Source: an uncultured Oscillibacter sp.
GTDB taxonomy: Bacteria; Bacillota; Clostridia; Oscillospirales; Oscillospiraceae
Assembly: GCA_910586735.1 (NCBI GenBank)
Contig: CAJUJW010000015.1
Coordinates: 1-51,163 of the forward strand
Length of the DNA: 51,163 nucleotides
Direction of reading: 5' to 3'
The position numbers were made by a program, and so were the translations under genes. Below, one piece after another: positions 13,884 to 22,411 of this stretch; positions within the stretch are counted from its first letter, which is position 1, and each line of letters begins with the position of its first letter. Under the pieces are notes generated by a model, which saw only the letters and a program-made list of their open reading frames with translations, did not search any database and was not told where the DNA came from.

Positions 13884-15605
13884 ATGAATCAGAAGAGCGC
13901 GAAGGAGCGTCTGCTCTGGGCACAGTTCGACGCCCTGGAAATGGGCACCGGCTGGGACGACCAGGACATCACCCGCCCCCAGATCATGGTGGAGAGCGTG
14001 TACGGCGACTCCCATCCCGGAAGCTATCATCTGAATCAGATGGCCGAGCAGGCGGTCTACGGCGTGTATGAGCGGGGCGGAAAGCCCGCCAAATACTACG
14101 CCACGGACATCTGCGACGGCTGCGCCCAGGGGCACGACGGCATGAACGTGGTCCTGGCCTCCCGGGAGGCCATCGCCAACATGGTGGAGGTTCACGCCTC
14201 TGCGGTCCCCTGGGACGGCATCATCCTCTCCTCCAGCTGCGACAAGTCCATTCCCGCCCACCTGAAGGCCGCCGCCCGGATGGACATCCCTACCATCTTC
14301 ATGCCCGGCGGCTCCATGCGGCCCGGCCCCAACCAGACCACCTCCCTGGTGGCCGGGGACATCTCCCTCCGCCAGAAGCGCAAGGACGCCATCACGGACC
14401 AGGAGGTCCGGGACTACAAGCTGACGGGCTGCCCCTCCGTGGGCGCGTGTACCTTCCTGGGCACCGCCTCCACCATGCAGTGCGTGGCCGAGGCCCTGGG
14501 CATGACCCTGCCCGGCGCGGCCCTGGTGCCCGCCACCATGCGGGACATCCTCCAGTACGCCCGGTATGCGGGGCGCAAGATCATGGAGCTGGCGGAAAAG
14601 GGCATCACCCCCAGCCAGATCATGACCCCCGCCGCCTTCCGAAACGCCATCGTGGTCCACAGCGCCATCGGAGGCTCCACCAACGCCACCATTCACCTGC
14701 CCTCCATCGCCCGTGAGCTGGGCTATGAGCTGCCCATCGACCTCTTTGACGAGATCAACCACCAGGTGCCCCACCTGGGCAACATCAACCCCTCCGGCAA
14801 GCACCTGACGGAGTCCTTCTGGTTCGCCGGCGGCGTGCCCATGGTGCAGTGGATGCTGCGGGACATGCTGGATCTGAACGTGATGACCGTCACGGGCAAG
14901 ACCCTGGGCGAGAACCTGGAGGACCTGCAAAAGGACAACTGGTTCGACCGCAATCTGGGGTATCTGGCCAACTACGGCCTGACCCGTGACCAGGTGATCT
15001 TCCCCGTGGAGAAGGCCCCGGAGAAGGGTTCCGTGGCGATTTTGAAGGGCAACATCGCCCCCGAGGGCAGCGTGCTGAAATACTCCGCCTGCGCCATGGA
15101 CCAGCGGGAAGTGGTCAACGCCAAGGCCCGGGTCTTCAACCACGAGGAAGCGGCCCACGCCGCCGTGGTCAACAATGAGATCAACCCCGGAGAAGTCATC
15201 ATCATCCGCTACGAGGGCCCCCGTGGCTGCGGCATGCCGGAAATGCTGATGACCACCGAGGCCATTGTCTGCGACGAGCGCATCAACGGCTCTGTGGCCC
15301 TGATTACCGACGGGCGCTTCTCCGGCGCCACCCGTGGCGCGGCCATCGGCCACGTCAGCCCGGAGGCGGCCGTGGGCGGGCCCATCGCCTTCATCGAGGA
15401 CGGGGACCTGATTTCCTACAGCGTGGAAAACCGGACCATCAACATGACCGGCGTCCACGGCGAGCCCTGCTCTGTGGAGGAGGCCGCGCGCGTCCTGGCG
15501 GAGCGGGCCAAGGCGGGCATCCAGCCCAAGGAGAAACGCAAGGGCTTCTATAAGATGTACACCGACCACGCCCTGTCCGCCATGAAGGGCGCGGGCCTGG
15601 AATAA
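13884..15605 (+). CDS. IlvD/Edd-family sugar-acid dehydratase
   Basis: 573 residues. Family cysteine ligands of the Fe-S cluster are seen as DGCAQGHDGM, SSSCDKS and GCPSVGACTFLGTASTM; the C-terminal half has GPRGCGMPEM and TDGRFSGATRG with the catalytic-type serine. It dehydrates an aldonic acid (for example arabinonate, xylonate, galactonate or gluconate) to a 2-keto-3-deoxy acid. A true dihydroxy-acid dehydratase of branched-chain synthesis is less likely because the neighbours are a GntP permease and an HpcH/HpaI aldolase. GAGGAGG precedes the ATG. Exact acid not determinable. Confidence 0.88.
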   Translation: MNQKSAKERLLWAQFDALEMGTGWDDQDITRPQIMVESVYGDSHPGSYHLNQMAEQAVYGVYERGGKPAKYYATDICDGCAQGHDGMNVVLASREAIANMVEVHASAVPWDGIILSSSCDKSIPAHLKAAARMDIPTIFMPGGSMRPGPNQTTSLVAGDISLRQKRKDAITDQEVRDYKLTGCPSVGACTFLGTASTMQCVAEALGMTLPGAALVPATMRDILQYARYAGRKIMELAEKGITPSQIMTPAAFRNAIVVHSAIGGSTNATIHLPSIARELGYELPIDLFDEINHQVPHLGNINPSGKHLTESFWFAGGVPMVQWMLRDMLDLNVMTVTGKTLGENLEDLQKDNWFDRNLGYLANYGLTRDQVIFPVEKAPEKGSVAILKGNIAPEGSVLKYSACAMDQREVVNAKARVFNHEEAAHAAVVNNEINPGEVIIIRYEGPRGCGMPEMLMTTEAIVCDERINGSVALITDGRFSGATRGAAIGHVSPEAAVGGPIAFIEDGDLISYSVENRTINMTGVHGEPCSVEEAARVLAERAKAGIQPKEKRKGFYKMYTDHALSAMKGAGLE

Positions 15606-15634
15606 GCGCTTTTGAAAGGAGACGTGAGGCTGTT

Positions 15635-16432
15635 ATGTCTACACCCAACATGCCAAGCATAGACACCGTGGCGAAATTCAAAGCCGCGCTGAACTCTGAG
15701 CGGGGCGCTCTGGGCCCCTTCATGATTACCTCCGACCCCGCCTTTGTGGAGGCCGCCGGTCACGCCGGGTACGACTTCGCCCTGCTGGACATGGAGCACG
15801 GCCCCGGAACCTTCCAGAGCCTGCAGAACCTGATCCGCGCCGCCAACGTGGCGGGGGTCTGCCCGGTGGTCCGGGTCCCCAGGGGAACGGACATCTGGAT
15901 CGACCAGGCCCTGGACGTGGGCGCGGGCGCGGTGCTGGTCCCCCAGATCGACACCGCCGAGCAGGCCAGGGCCGTGGTGGCCGCCGCCAAGTTCTCCCCC
16001 GTGGGAAGCCGGGGCACCTGCCGCTTCGTGCGTTCCGCCGGCTACGGCGCGGTGCCGGGCAGCGAGTATTTCTCCAAGGCCCAGGAGACTGTGGTCATCA
16101 TCCAGGCCGAGGGCAAAAAGGCCGTGGAGAACCTGGATGAGATTCTGGAGGTCCCCGGCATCGACGTGATTTTCGTGGGCCCCTACGACCTGTCCAGCTC
16201 CCTGGGCCACGTGGGCGAGATCGACCACCCGGAGGTCATCGAGTGCATCAAGGGAATCATCGCCAAAGCCAGCGCCAAGGGCATCAAGCTGGGCTGCTTC
16301 GCGGACACCGTGGAGGGCGGCCGGAAGTGGCGCGATCTGGGCGTGCGGTTCATCGGGTACTCCTGCGACACCTATCTCTTCTATCAGAAGGCCAAGATGG
16401 ACGTAGAAGCGTTCTCTGAGCAAGGGCGCTAA
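15635..16432 (+). CDS. HpcH/HpaI-family class II aldolase
   Basis: 265 residues. The family signature runs through ALLDMEHGP, PVVRVP, GAGAVLVPQIDTAEQA, SPVGSRGTCRFVRSAGYG, the acidic VIIQAEGKKAVENLDEIL and FVGPYDLSSSLGH, with metal ligands expected at Glu and Asp in the last two. These enzymes cleave 2-keto-3-deoxy sugar acids (GarL/RhmA/YfaU types) to pyruvate and an aldehyde. It follows the dehydratase by 29 bp and ends at a strong terminator, closing the operon. Pyruvate made here is the substrate of nifJ, whose leader carries the same motif as gntP. Start 15635 has AAAGGAG somewhat far upstream. Confidence 0.9.
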   Translation: MSTPNMPSIDTVAKFKAALNSERGALGPFMITSDPAFVEAAGHAGYDFALLDMEHGPGTFQSLQNLIRAANVAGVCPVVRVPRGTDIWIDQALDVGAGAVLVPQIDTAEQARAVVAAAKFSPVGSRGTCRFVRSAGYGAVPGSEYFSKAQETVVIIQAEGKKAVENLDEILEVPGIDVIFVGPYDLSSSLGHVGEIDHPEVIECIKGIIAKASAKGIKLGCFADTVEGGRKWRDLGVRFIGYSCDTYLFYQKAKMDVEAFSEQGR

Positions 16433-16443
16433 GACAAACTAAA

Positions 16444-16483
16444 CGAGGCCCCCAGCCGGACGGCTGGGGGCCTCGCTCTTTTC
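16444..16483 (+). terminator. Terminator of the sugar-acid operon
   Basis: CGAGGCCCCCAGCC (16444-16457) pairs perfectly with GGCTGGGGGCCTCG (16462-16475), then CTCTTTTC. Confidence 0.92.
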
Positions 16484-16484
16484 G

Positions 16485-16605
16485 GGAATACGTTTTATCA
16501 AGAGAACCTCGTCGTAGGGGCCGCCGCCCTCGGCGGCCCGTTCCTCTGAAACTGCCGGGGTTCCAAGGAACCGGGCGGCCCAGGGGGGCCGCCCCCGCTC
16601 CCCCC
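16485..16605. repeat. REP-like GC-rich intergenic repeat, copy 1
   Basis: Contains TTTTATCAAGAGAACCTCG, the family core GTAGGGGCCGCC...GGCGGCCCG, the tail CTCTGAAACTGCCGGGGTTCC and GGGCGGCCCAGGGGGGCCGCC. The 47.1-kb copy is a near match lacking part of the core. Confidence 0.7.
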
Positions 16606-16608
16606 TGA

Positions 16609-18294
16609 TTACGTCCGCTTGGCCCGGTTGATGGCCGCCAGGATGGCCCGGAGGGGGGCCAGGTTGATGTTATGGCTGAGGCCCACGCCCCAATACTGCT
16701 TGCCGGTGCGCTGGTCCTGGAGCAGGATATAGGCCACGCCCTGGGAGTCGGAGCCGTCGGTGATGGCGTGGGAGGCGTAGTCCAGGAAGGTGAAGCGGGA
16801 GATCTTCTCCCCCTGGATGGCGTTGAAGAAGGCGTCGATGGGGCCGTTGCCCTCCCCGGCCACCTGGAACACCGTGTCCGTGTGCCGGAGGGTCCCCTGG
16901 AAAGCCACGTGGGAGTGGCCCTTCTCGTCCACGGTCTCCTTGAAGGCGTGCTTGAGGAGCTGATAGGGCTGCCGGATCTCGATATACTCCTGGTGGAACA
17001 GCTCGTTGATCCGCTCGGGGGCGATCTCCTTGCCCACCTTGTCGGTCTCCACCTGGACGATGTGGCCGAACTCCGGCTGCATGGACTTGGGCAGGTCAAA
17101 GCCGAAGTCGTGCTCCATGATATACGCCGCGCCGCCCTTGCCGGACTGGGAGTTGATGCGAATGATGGGCTCGTACTCCCGGCCCACGTCGGCGGGATCA
17201 ATGGGGAGATAGGGAATCTCCCAGTATTCCGTGCCGGAGGTCTTCATATACTGGACGCCCTTGTTGATGGCGTCCTGGTGGCTGCCGGAGAAGGCCGTGA
17301 AGACCAGCTTGCCCACGTAGGGCTGCCGGTCGCCCACGGGCATCTTGGTGCAGCGCTCGTACATCTCCTTGATTTGATTGATGTTGGAGAAGTCCAGCTC
17401 CGGGTCCACCCCCTGGGTGTACATGTTCATGGCCAGCGTCACCATGTCCACGTTTCCGGTGCGCTCGCCGTTTCCGAACAGGGTGGCCTCCACCCGGTCG
17501 GCCCCCGCCAGAAGGCCCATCTCCGTGGTGGCCACGCCGCAGCCCCGGTCGTTGTGGGGGTGCAGGGAGATGATGGCGCAGTCCCGGCCGGGAATCTTGC
17601 GGCAGAAATACTCCAGCATGTCGGCGAACTGGTTGGGCATGCAGTTCTCCACGGTGGTGGGGAGGTTCAGGATAACCTTGTTTTCCGGCGTGGCGTGGAG
17701 GTGGTCCAGGACGGCCTGGCAGATTTCCACGGCGTAGTCCATCTCCGTGCCCATAAAGGATTCCGGAGAGTATTCAAACCGCAGATTCATACCGGATTCA
17801 ATCATGGGCTGGGACATCTCGTAAATGAGGTCTGCGGCATCGGTGGCGATCTTGGTGATGCCGTCGCAGTCCATGTGGAAGACCACCTTCCGCTGGAGGG
17901 TGGAGGTGGAGTTGTAGAAGTGGAGAATCACGTTCTTGGCGCCCTGGATGGCCTCGAAGGTCTTTTTAATCAGGTGCTCCCGGGCCTGGACCAGCACCTG
18001 GATGGTCACGTCGTCGGGGATGTGGCCCCCCTCGATGAGTTCCCGGCAGATCTCGTACTCCGTCTCGCTGGCGGAGGGGAAGCCGATTTCGATTTCCTTC
18101 ACGCCGATGTCCACCAGGGTGTGGAAATACTCCAGCTTCTCCGCCAGGTTCATGGGGTCGATGAGGGCCTGGTTGCCGTCCCGCAGGTCCACGGAGCACC
18201 AGGCGGGGGCCTTGGTGATGACCCGGTCGGGCCAGGTGCGGCCCCGAATGGGCTGGGGCTGGAAGGGAATGTACTTTTCAAATCCGGGTTTCAT
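16609..18294 (-). CDS. leuA: 2-isopropylmalate synthase
   Basis: 561 residues, the long LeuA form. First step of leucine synthesis: acetyl-CoA plus 2-oxoisovalerate to 2-isopropylmalate. Catalytic TIM barrel with DLRDGNQALIDPM, FPSASETEYE, LHPHNDRGCG (metal-binding HxH) and GNGERTGNVD; then the linker and C-terminal LeuA dimer domain (VDEKGHSHVAFQG, GEGNGPIDAFFNAI) that gives leucine feedback. Start 18294 (MKPGFEKYIPF) follows GAGGAGG; the frame is open further upstream but runs into the leader. Controlled by the T-box just upstream. Confidence 0.95.
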   Translation of the reverse strand: MKPGFEKYIPFQPQPIRGRTWPDRVITKAPAWCSVDLRDGNQALIDPMNLAEKLEYFHTLVDIGVKEIEIGFPSASETEYEICRELIEGGHIPDDVTIQVLVQAREHLIKKTFEAIQGAKNVILHFYNSTSTLQRKVVFHMDCDGITKIATDAADLIYEMSQPMIESGMNLRFEYSPESFMGTEMDYAVEICQAVLDHLHATPENKVILNLPTTVENCMPNQFADMLEYFCRKIPGRDCAIISLHPHNDRGCGVATTEMGLLAGADRVEATLFGNGERTGNVDMVTLAMNMYTQGVDPELDFSNINQIKEMYERCTKMPVGDRQPYVGKLVFTAFSGSHQDAINKGVQYMKTSGTEYWEIPYLPIDPADVGREYEPIIRINSQSGKGGAAYIMEHDFGFDLPKSMQPEFGHIVQVETDKVGKEIAPERINELFHQEYIEIRQPYQLLKHAFKETVDEKGHSHVAFQGTLRHTDTVFQVAGEGNGPIDAFFNAIQGEKISRFTFLDYASHAITDGSDSQGVAYILLQDQRTGKQYWGVGLSHNINLAPLRAILAAINRAKRT

Positions 18295-18346
18295 AATGGT
18301 GTCGTCCTCCTCGCAAAATATGGCGTTGGATGTGTCAGGGGACAAG

Positions 18347-18600
18347 GAAAACGCCCCCGACTCCTTTCGAGTCAGGGGCGTGTATTCACACGCGGTACCA
18401 CCCTGGTTCAGCCGCCGGTTGCCCGACGGCCCTCACAGCCTCCAACAAGGCTTCGGCCAATAACGAGGCCAGCCGTTCCGCCCTACCGCGCCGGTTCAGG
18501 CGGACTGCTCGGGGGCCAGTTATCCACAGGGGCCCCCGCACCGGTTCGCAGCAACCACCGGCTCTCTGAGTGAGGGCGTCCCGTCTTTCTCCCCTTCATC
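18347..18600 (-). promoter_or_regulatory. T-box leader of leuA, predicted tRNA-Leu specificity
   Basis: Minus strand shows Stem I features (AGAGAG, GGTGGTTGCTGCGAACC), a specifier region GATAACTGGCCCCCGAGC with codon CTG (Leu), the invariant antiterminator bulge GAACCAGGGTGGTACCGCG (18391-18409) and a terminator stem CGCCCCTGACTC/GAGTCGGGGGCG with T tract (18347-18380). Uncharged tRNA-Leu should favour leuA transcription. Confidence 0.92.
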
Positions 18601-18619
18601 GCATTTGCTTTGGTTTGTA

Positions 18620-18648
18620 ATTTTAGCGGATTCGGGGGGAAATGTCAA
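18620..18648 (-). promoter_or_regulatory. leuA T-box promoter
   Basis: TTGACA (18643-18648), 17-bp spacer, TAAAAT (18620-18625) on the minus strand. Confidence 0.85.
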
Positions 18649-18663
18649 GACCTAATTTTTTCT

Positions 18664-18812
18664 GGGGGGGCTGGTACTCGCCCTGACGGGCGGGGGTTTT
18701 GGTGGCCGTCGAATCGTCTCTCTCCTCTTTTCGCTGCCGCTGCCCTGGTGGTTGCGGGGGCTGGTTGGTCTACCGCCTTCTATCGGCAGAGCACCCTGTA
18801 GGGGCGGCGGGA
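18664..18812. repeat. Intergenic repeat sharing about 65 bp with the 44.2-kb block
   Basis: Holds GCGGGGGTTTTGGTGG, GTCGAATCG, CTCTTTTCGCTGCCGCT and CCCTGG in the order also found at 44156-44215, then CTATCGGCAGAGCACCCTGTAGGGGCGGCGGG, related to the REP-like core. Lies between leuA and the R-M locus; no protein gene. Confidence 0.6.
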
Positions 18813-18860
18813 AAATGACAGGAAGATTTTCCCGGCGTTTTCCCCTTTTCGATTCGGGAA

Positions 18861-18889
18861 TTGATTTTGCGAAATGAATCGTTTATAAT
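18861..18889 (+). promoter_or_regulatory. Promoter of the type I R-M locus
   Basis: TTGATT (18861-18866), 17-bp spacer, TATAAT (18884-18889), about 110 bases before the hsdM ATG. Confidence 0.75.
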
Positions 18890-19002
18890 CATTATACCCT
18901 ATTACCTCTAAAAAAACATGCCCCAGAATCCGGCTGGCGGCAATCCGTTGTATATGCTCCACTGAAGTTAAGCTCAATAAAAACAGATCGGAGAGCACCT
19001 CT

Positions 19003-21595
19003 ATGAACAAACAGCAGCTTGCAAATAAAATATGGGAATCCGCAAACAGAATGCGTTCCAAAATTGAAGCGAACGAATATAAGGACTATATTCTGGGCTT
19101 TATTTTTTATAAGTTTCTGTCTGATCAAGAGGCCGGCCTTCTCAAAACAGACGGTTATGGAGACGCGGATATTCAGAAGCATGTTCATGAAAACAACGCG
19201 GACCTCGTAAGCTACTGTCAGCTTCGCCTCGGGTATTTTATCGCCTACGAGCATCTCTTCTCCACCTGGCTGGCAAAGGGCAGCAGCTTCACCGTGGATA
19301 ATGTCAGAACCGCTCTCTCCGCGTTCAACCGCCTGATCAGCGAACCACAGGAAAAGGTTTTCAGCAAAATCTTCAACACCCTGGAAACCGGCCTGAGCAA
19401 ACTTGGCGACACCACCAGCAGCCAGACCAAATCCATCAGCCAGCTGATTCAGCTGATTAAGGATATCCCCACCGACGGCAAACAGGACTACGATGTCCTG
19501 GGCTTTATTTACGAATATCTGATCAGCAACTTTGCGGCCAACGCGGGAAAAAAGGCCGGGGAGTTTTACACGCCTCATGAGGTATCTCTGCTCATGTCTG
19601 AAATCGTCGCCCTCTGTCTGAGGGACCGGGAGAAAATCGAAATCTACGACCCCACAAGCGGCTCCGGTTCCCTGCTCATCACCATCGGCAAAAGCGTCTC
19701 CAAATACACAAGGAACAAAGACGACATCAAATACTACGCCCAGGAGCTGAAGGAAAACACCTACAATCTGACCCGTATGAACCTGGTCATGCGGGGAATC
19801 AAGCCGGACAATATCTTCACCCGCTGCGGCGACACCCTGGAGCAGGACTGGCCTATGTATGACGACGAGACCCACGAATACAAGTTCGTGCAGCTGGACG
19901 CCGTGGTTTCCAATCCCCCCTACTCCCAGCACTGGGACCCCAGTCACAAGGACACCGACCCCCGCTACCGCTATGGCATTGCGCCCAAGGGCAAGGCGGA
20001 CTACGCCTTCCTGCTCCACGACCTGTATCACCTGAGGCCCGGGGGGTGATGGCCATCGTGCTGCCCCATGGCGTTTTGTTCCGCGGCGACGCGCTGGGCG
20101 GGTCCGACAGCCAGGGCGAGGGTGAGGGCAGGATTCGCCGGAACTTGATAGAAAACAACAACATCGAGGCGATTATCGGACTGCCCGCCAACATCTTTTT
20201 TGGGACGGGCATCCCCACCATTATCATGGTGCTGCGCCAAAAGCGGGAGGCGTCCGACGTTTTGTTTATCGACGCCTCCAAGGGCTTCACCAAGGTCGGG
20301 AAAAACAACAAGCTGATGGCGTCCCATATCAAGCGGATCGTGGACGCGTTTGCCGCCCGGCCCGATAAGATCGAAAAATTCGCCCGGCTGGTTTCCAAGG
20401 AGGAAATTCGGAGGAACGGCTATAACCTGAATATCCCCCGCTATATCGATTCCTCCGAGACGCCGGAGACATGGGATATTTACGCCGCGATGTTCGGGGG
20501 CATCCCCAACCATGAGATCGGCCTCTTGAAGCCCTACTGGACGGCGTTCCCCCGCTTGAGGGAGAGTCTGTTCGCCTCGGATGGGACCCCCTACTCCACA
20601 CTGACCGCCCAAAATGTCAAAGAGAGCATCGAGAGCAGCGGCGATGTGAAAGACTTTATCTCCAGCCACCGGGCCGCGTTCGCCGGCTTTGACACCTATC
20701 TGGACGGGCAGCTGATTGAAAAAATGATGGAGCTGAACATCTCCCAGGCGGAGGACGACATTACGCAAAACATCTTCGGCCGCGTCGCGCCGCTGCCTCT
20801 GCTGGACAAATACCAGGCCTATCAGCTGCTGGACAACCAGTGGGGCGGCATCGCCACCGACCTTGAGATTCTCCAGACGGAGGGGTTTGCGGCGGCAAAG
20901 CAGGTTGACCCCAACATGGTCTTCAAAAAGAAAGGCGACACGGAGGAGGAGGTCCAGAACGGCTGGACCGGCCATGTGATTCCCTTCGAGCTGGTGCAGA
21001 CCACGCTTCTGCGGGAGGATTACGACGCCCTCAGGGCCAAGGAAGCCCGGCTGGATGAAATCGCGGCGGAGCTGACGGAGCTGATCGAGTCCATGGACGA
21101 GGGCGACCGCGGCGCTTTCCTGAATGAGGACAACACGGCCTTTGTGGCCAAGGAGTTCGCGGCAAAGCTGGCGGAGATTTACGGGGACGTTTCCTCCCCG
21201 GAGCTGGACGGCCTCCAGGGGTATCTGGAGCTGCTGGACGCCAAGGCCGGCAAGGCGCGGAAGCCAGGGACATGGCGGAGGCGCTGCACCTGAAAACCAA
21301 GGAGACCATTGAGGGACTGAGCGACGAGCAGGTTCTGGATTTGCTGCGCCTGAAATGGATCGCGCCCCTGTGCGCCTCCCTGCGGGCTATGCCGAAGGAC
21401 ATCATCGGCCAGCTGGAAAAGGCGGTGCAGGCGCTGGCGAACAAATACGCCGTGACCTATTTGGAGCTGGACAGGCAGATACAGGAATCGGAGGCGGCGC
21501 TTGCCGGTATGATGGACGGTCTCACGGGCGGCGAGTTTGATATGAAAGGGCTTGGCGAGCTTCGGGCGCTGCTGAAGGGTGAAAAACATGGCTGA
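19003..21595 (+). pseudogene. hsdM: Type I modification methyltransferase HsdM, two frameshifts
   Basis: Joined product of about 860 residues. N-terminal HsdM_N helices (KIWESANRMRSKIEANEYKDYILG), SAM-binding DPTSGSGSLL, target-base motif NPPY, and a long C-terminal coiled region. Frame breaks: at about 20048 (G6 run; HLRPGG then MAIVLPHGVLFRG resumes in the next frame) and at about 21266 (KARKPG versus EARDMAEALHLK). Each is restored by adding one G. All motifs survive on either side. If the breaks are real the methyltransferase is dead; if they are base-calling errors it could be intact. Lower GC than its neighbours fits horizontal gain. Overlaps hsdS by 8 bp. Confidence 0.8.
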
Positions 21596-22397
21596 GAAGA
21601 CGCCCGGAATTCGTCCCTCCGAATTTGAAGGCGAGTGGATTACCGTAAAATTAGGCAGCGTCACAAGGCGGGTTGGGGAATTTTTTAAGAACCTGGATCT
21701 GCTTATTTGGCGGCGAACGCGGAAGCTTGAAAAGCTGCAAGCCCTTAAAGCATCCATGCTGGAAAAAATGTTTCCGAAGGACGGCGCGGATGTGCCGGAG
21801 GTCCGGTTCAGGGAATTTACCGGGCCATGGAAAAGAGGCCGCCTGTCGAGCTATTTGGAGACCTCCACGGAAAAAAATGTTCAGAACGCGTTCGCGAGGG
21901 AAGACGCGCTGTCCGTATCCGGCGAGTCTGGAATTGTAAACCAAATCCAGCATATGGGGAGAAGTTACGCGGGCGCTGCTGTAAGCAATTACGGAATTGT
22001 CCGGTTGGGCGACGTGGTGTATACAAAATCTCCGCTGAGGGACGCGCCCTTTGGCATTATAAAAACAAACATGGGGAACCCGGGGATTGTGTCCGCGCTC
22101 TATGCCGTATACCACCCGAAGGCGGCTGTTCACCCTCCTTTTGTCCAGACATATTTTGAATCGAACAGCAGGCTAAATAATTATCTCCGGCCCATTATCA
22201 GCAAGGGGGCAAAAAATACCATCAACATCGGGGACGACGACGCCTTGTCGGGAGAGGTGATTTTCCCGGAGTATGACGAACAGGCGGCAATCTGCAATTA
22301 TTTTCAGACACTCGGACAACTGATCTTCCTGACCACGCGGGAGCTCGAAAAGCTCCAGTCCATCAAAAAAGCCCTGCTGGAAAAAATGTTTGTCTGA
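21588..22397 (+). CDS. hsdS: HsdS specificity subunit lacking the first target-recognition domain
   Basis: 269 residues where 380-420 are usual. Residues 1-28 begin a first TRD (EFEGEWITVKLGSV), then jump straight to the central conserved helix (GEFFKNLDLLI, RKLEKLQALKASMLEKMFP). A full second TRD follows (VPEVRFREFTGPW... to NIGDDDAL) and the C-terminal conserved helix EKLQSIKKALLEKMFV. About 130-150 residues of TRD1 are therefore missing, in frame. A half-TRD HsdS could in principle dimerise as known half-subunits do, but the partial TRD1 stub argues for deletion. ATG 21588 overlaps the hsdM stop. Confidence 0.82.
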   Translation: MAEKTPGIRPSEFEGEWITVKLGSVTRRVGEFFKNLDLLIWRRTRKLEKLQALKASMLEKMFPKDGADVPEVRFREFTGPWKRGRLSSYLETSTEKNVQNAFAREDALSVSGESGIVNQIQHMGRSYAGAAVSNYGIVRLGDVVYTKSPLRDAPFGIIKTNMGNPGIVSALYAVYHPKAAVHPPFVQTYFESNSRLNNYLRPIISKGAKNTINIGDDDALSGEVIFPEYDEQAAICNYFQTLGQLIFLTTRELEKLQSIKKALLEKMFV

Positions 22398-22411
22398 TAC
22401 GGGGGACGGCC

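Noticed and set aside
20042..20049. Phase-variable poly-G switch in hsdM
   Set aside because: Six G is short for a contingency tract and a second frameshift at about 21,266 would still disable the gene.
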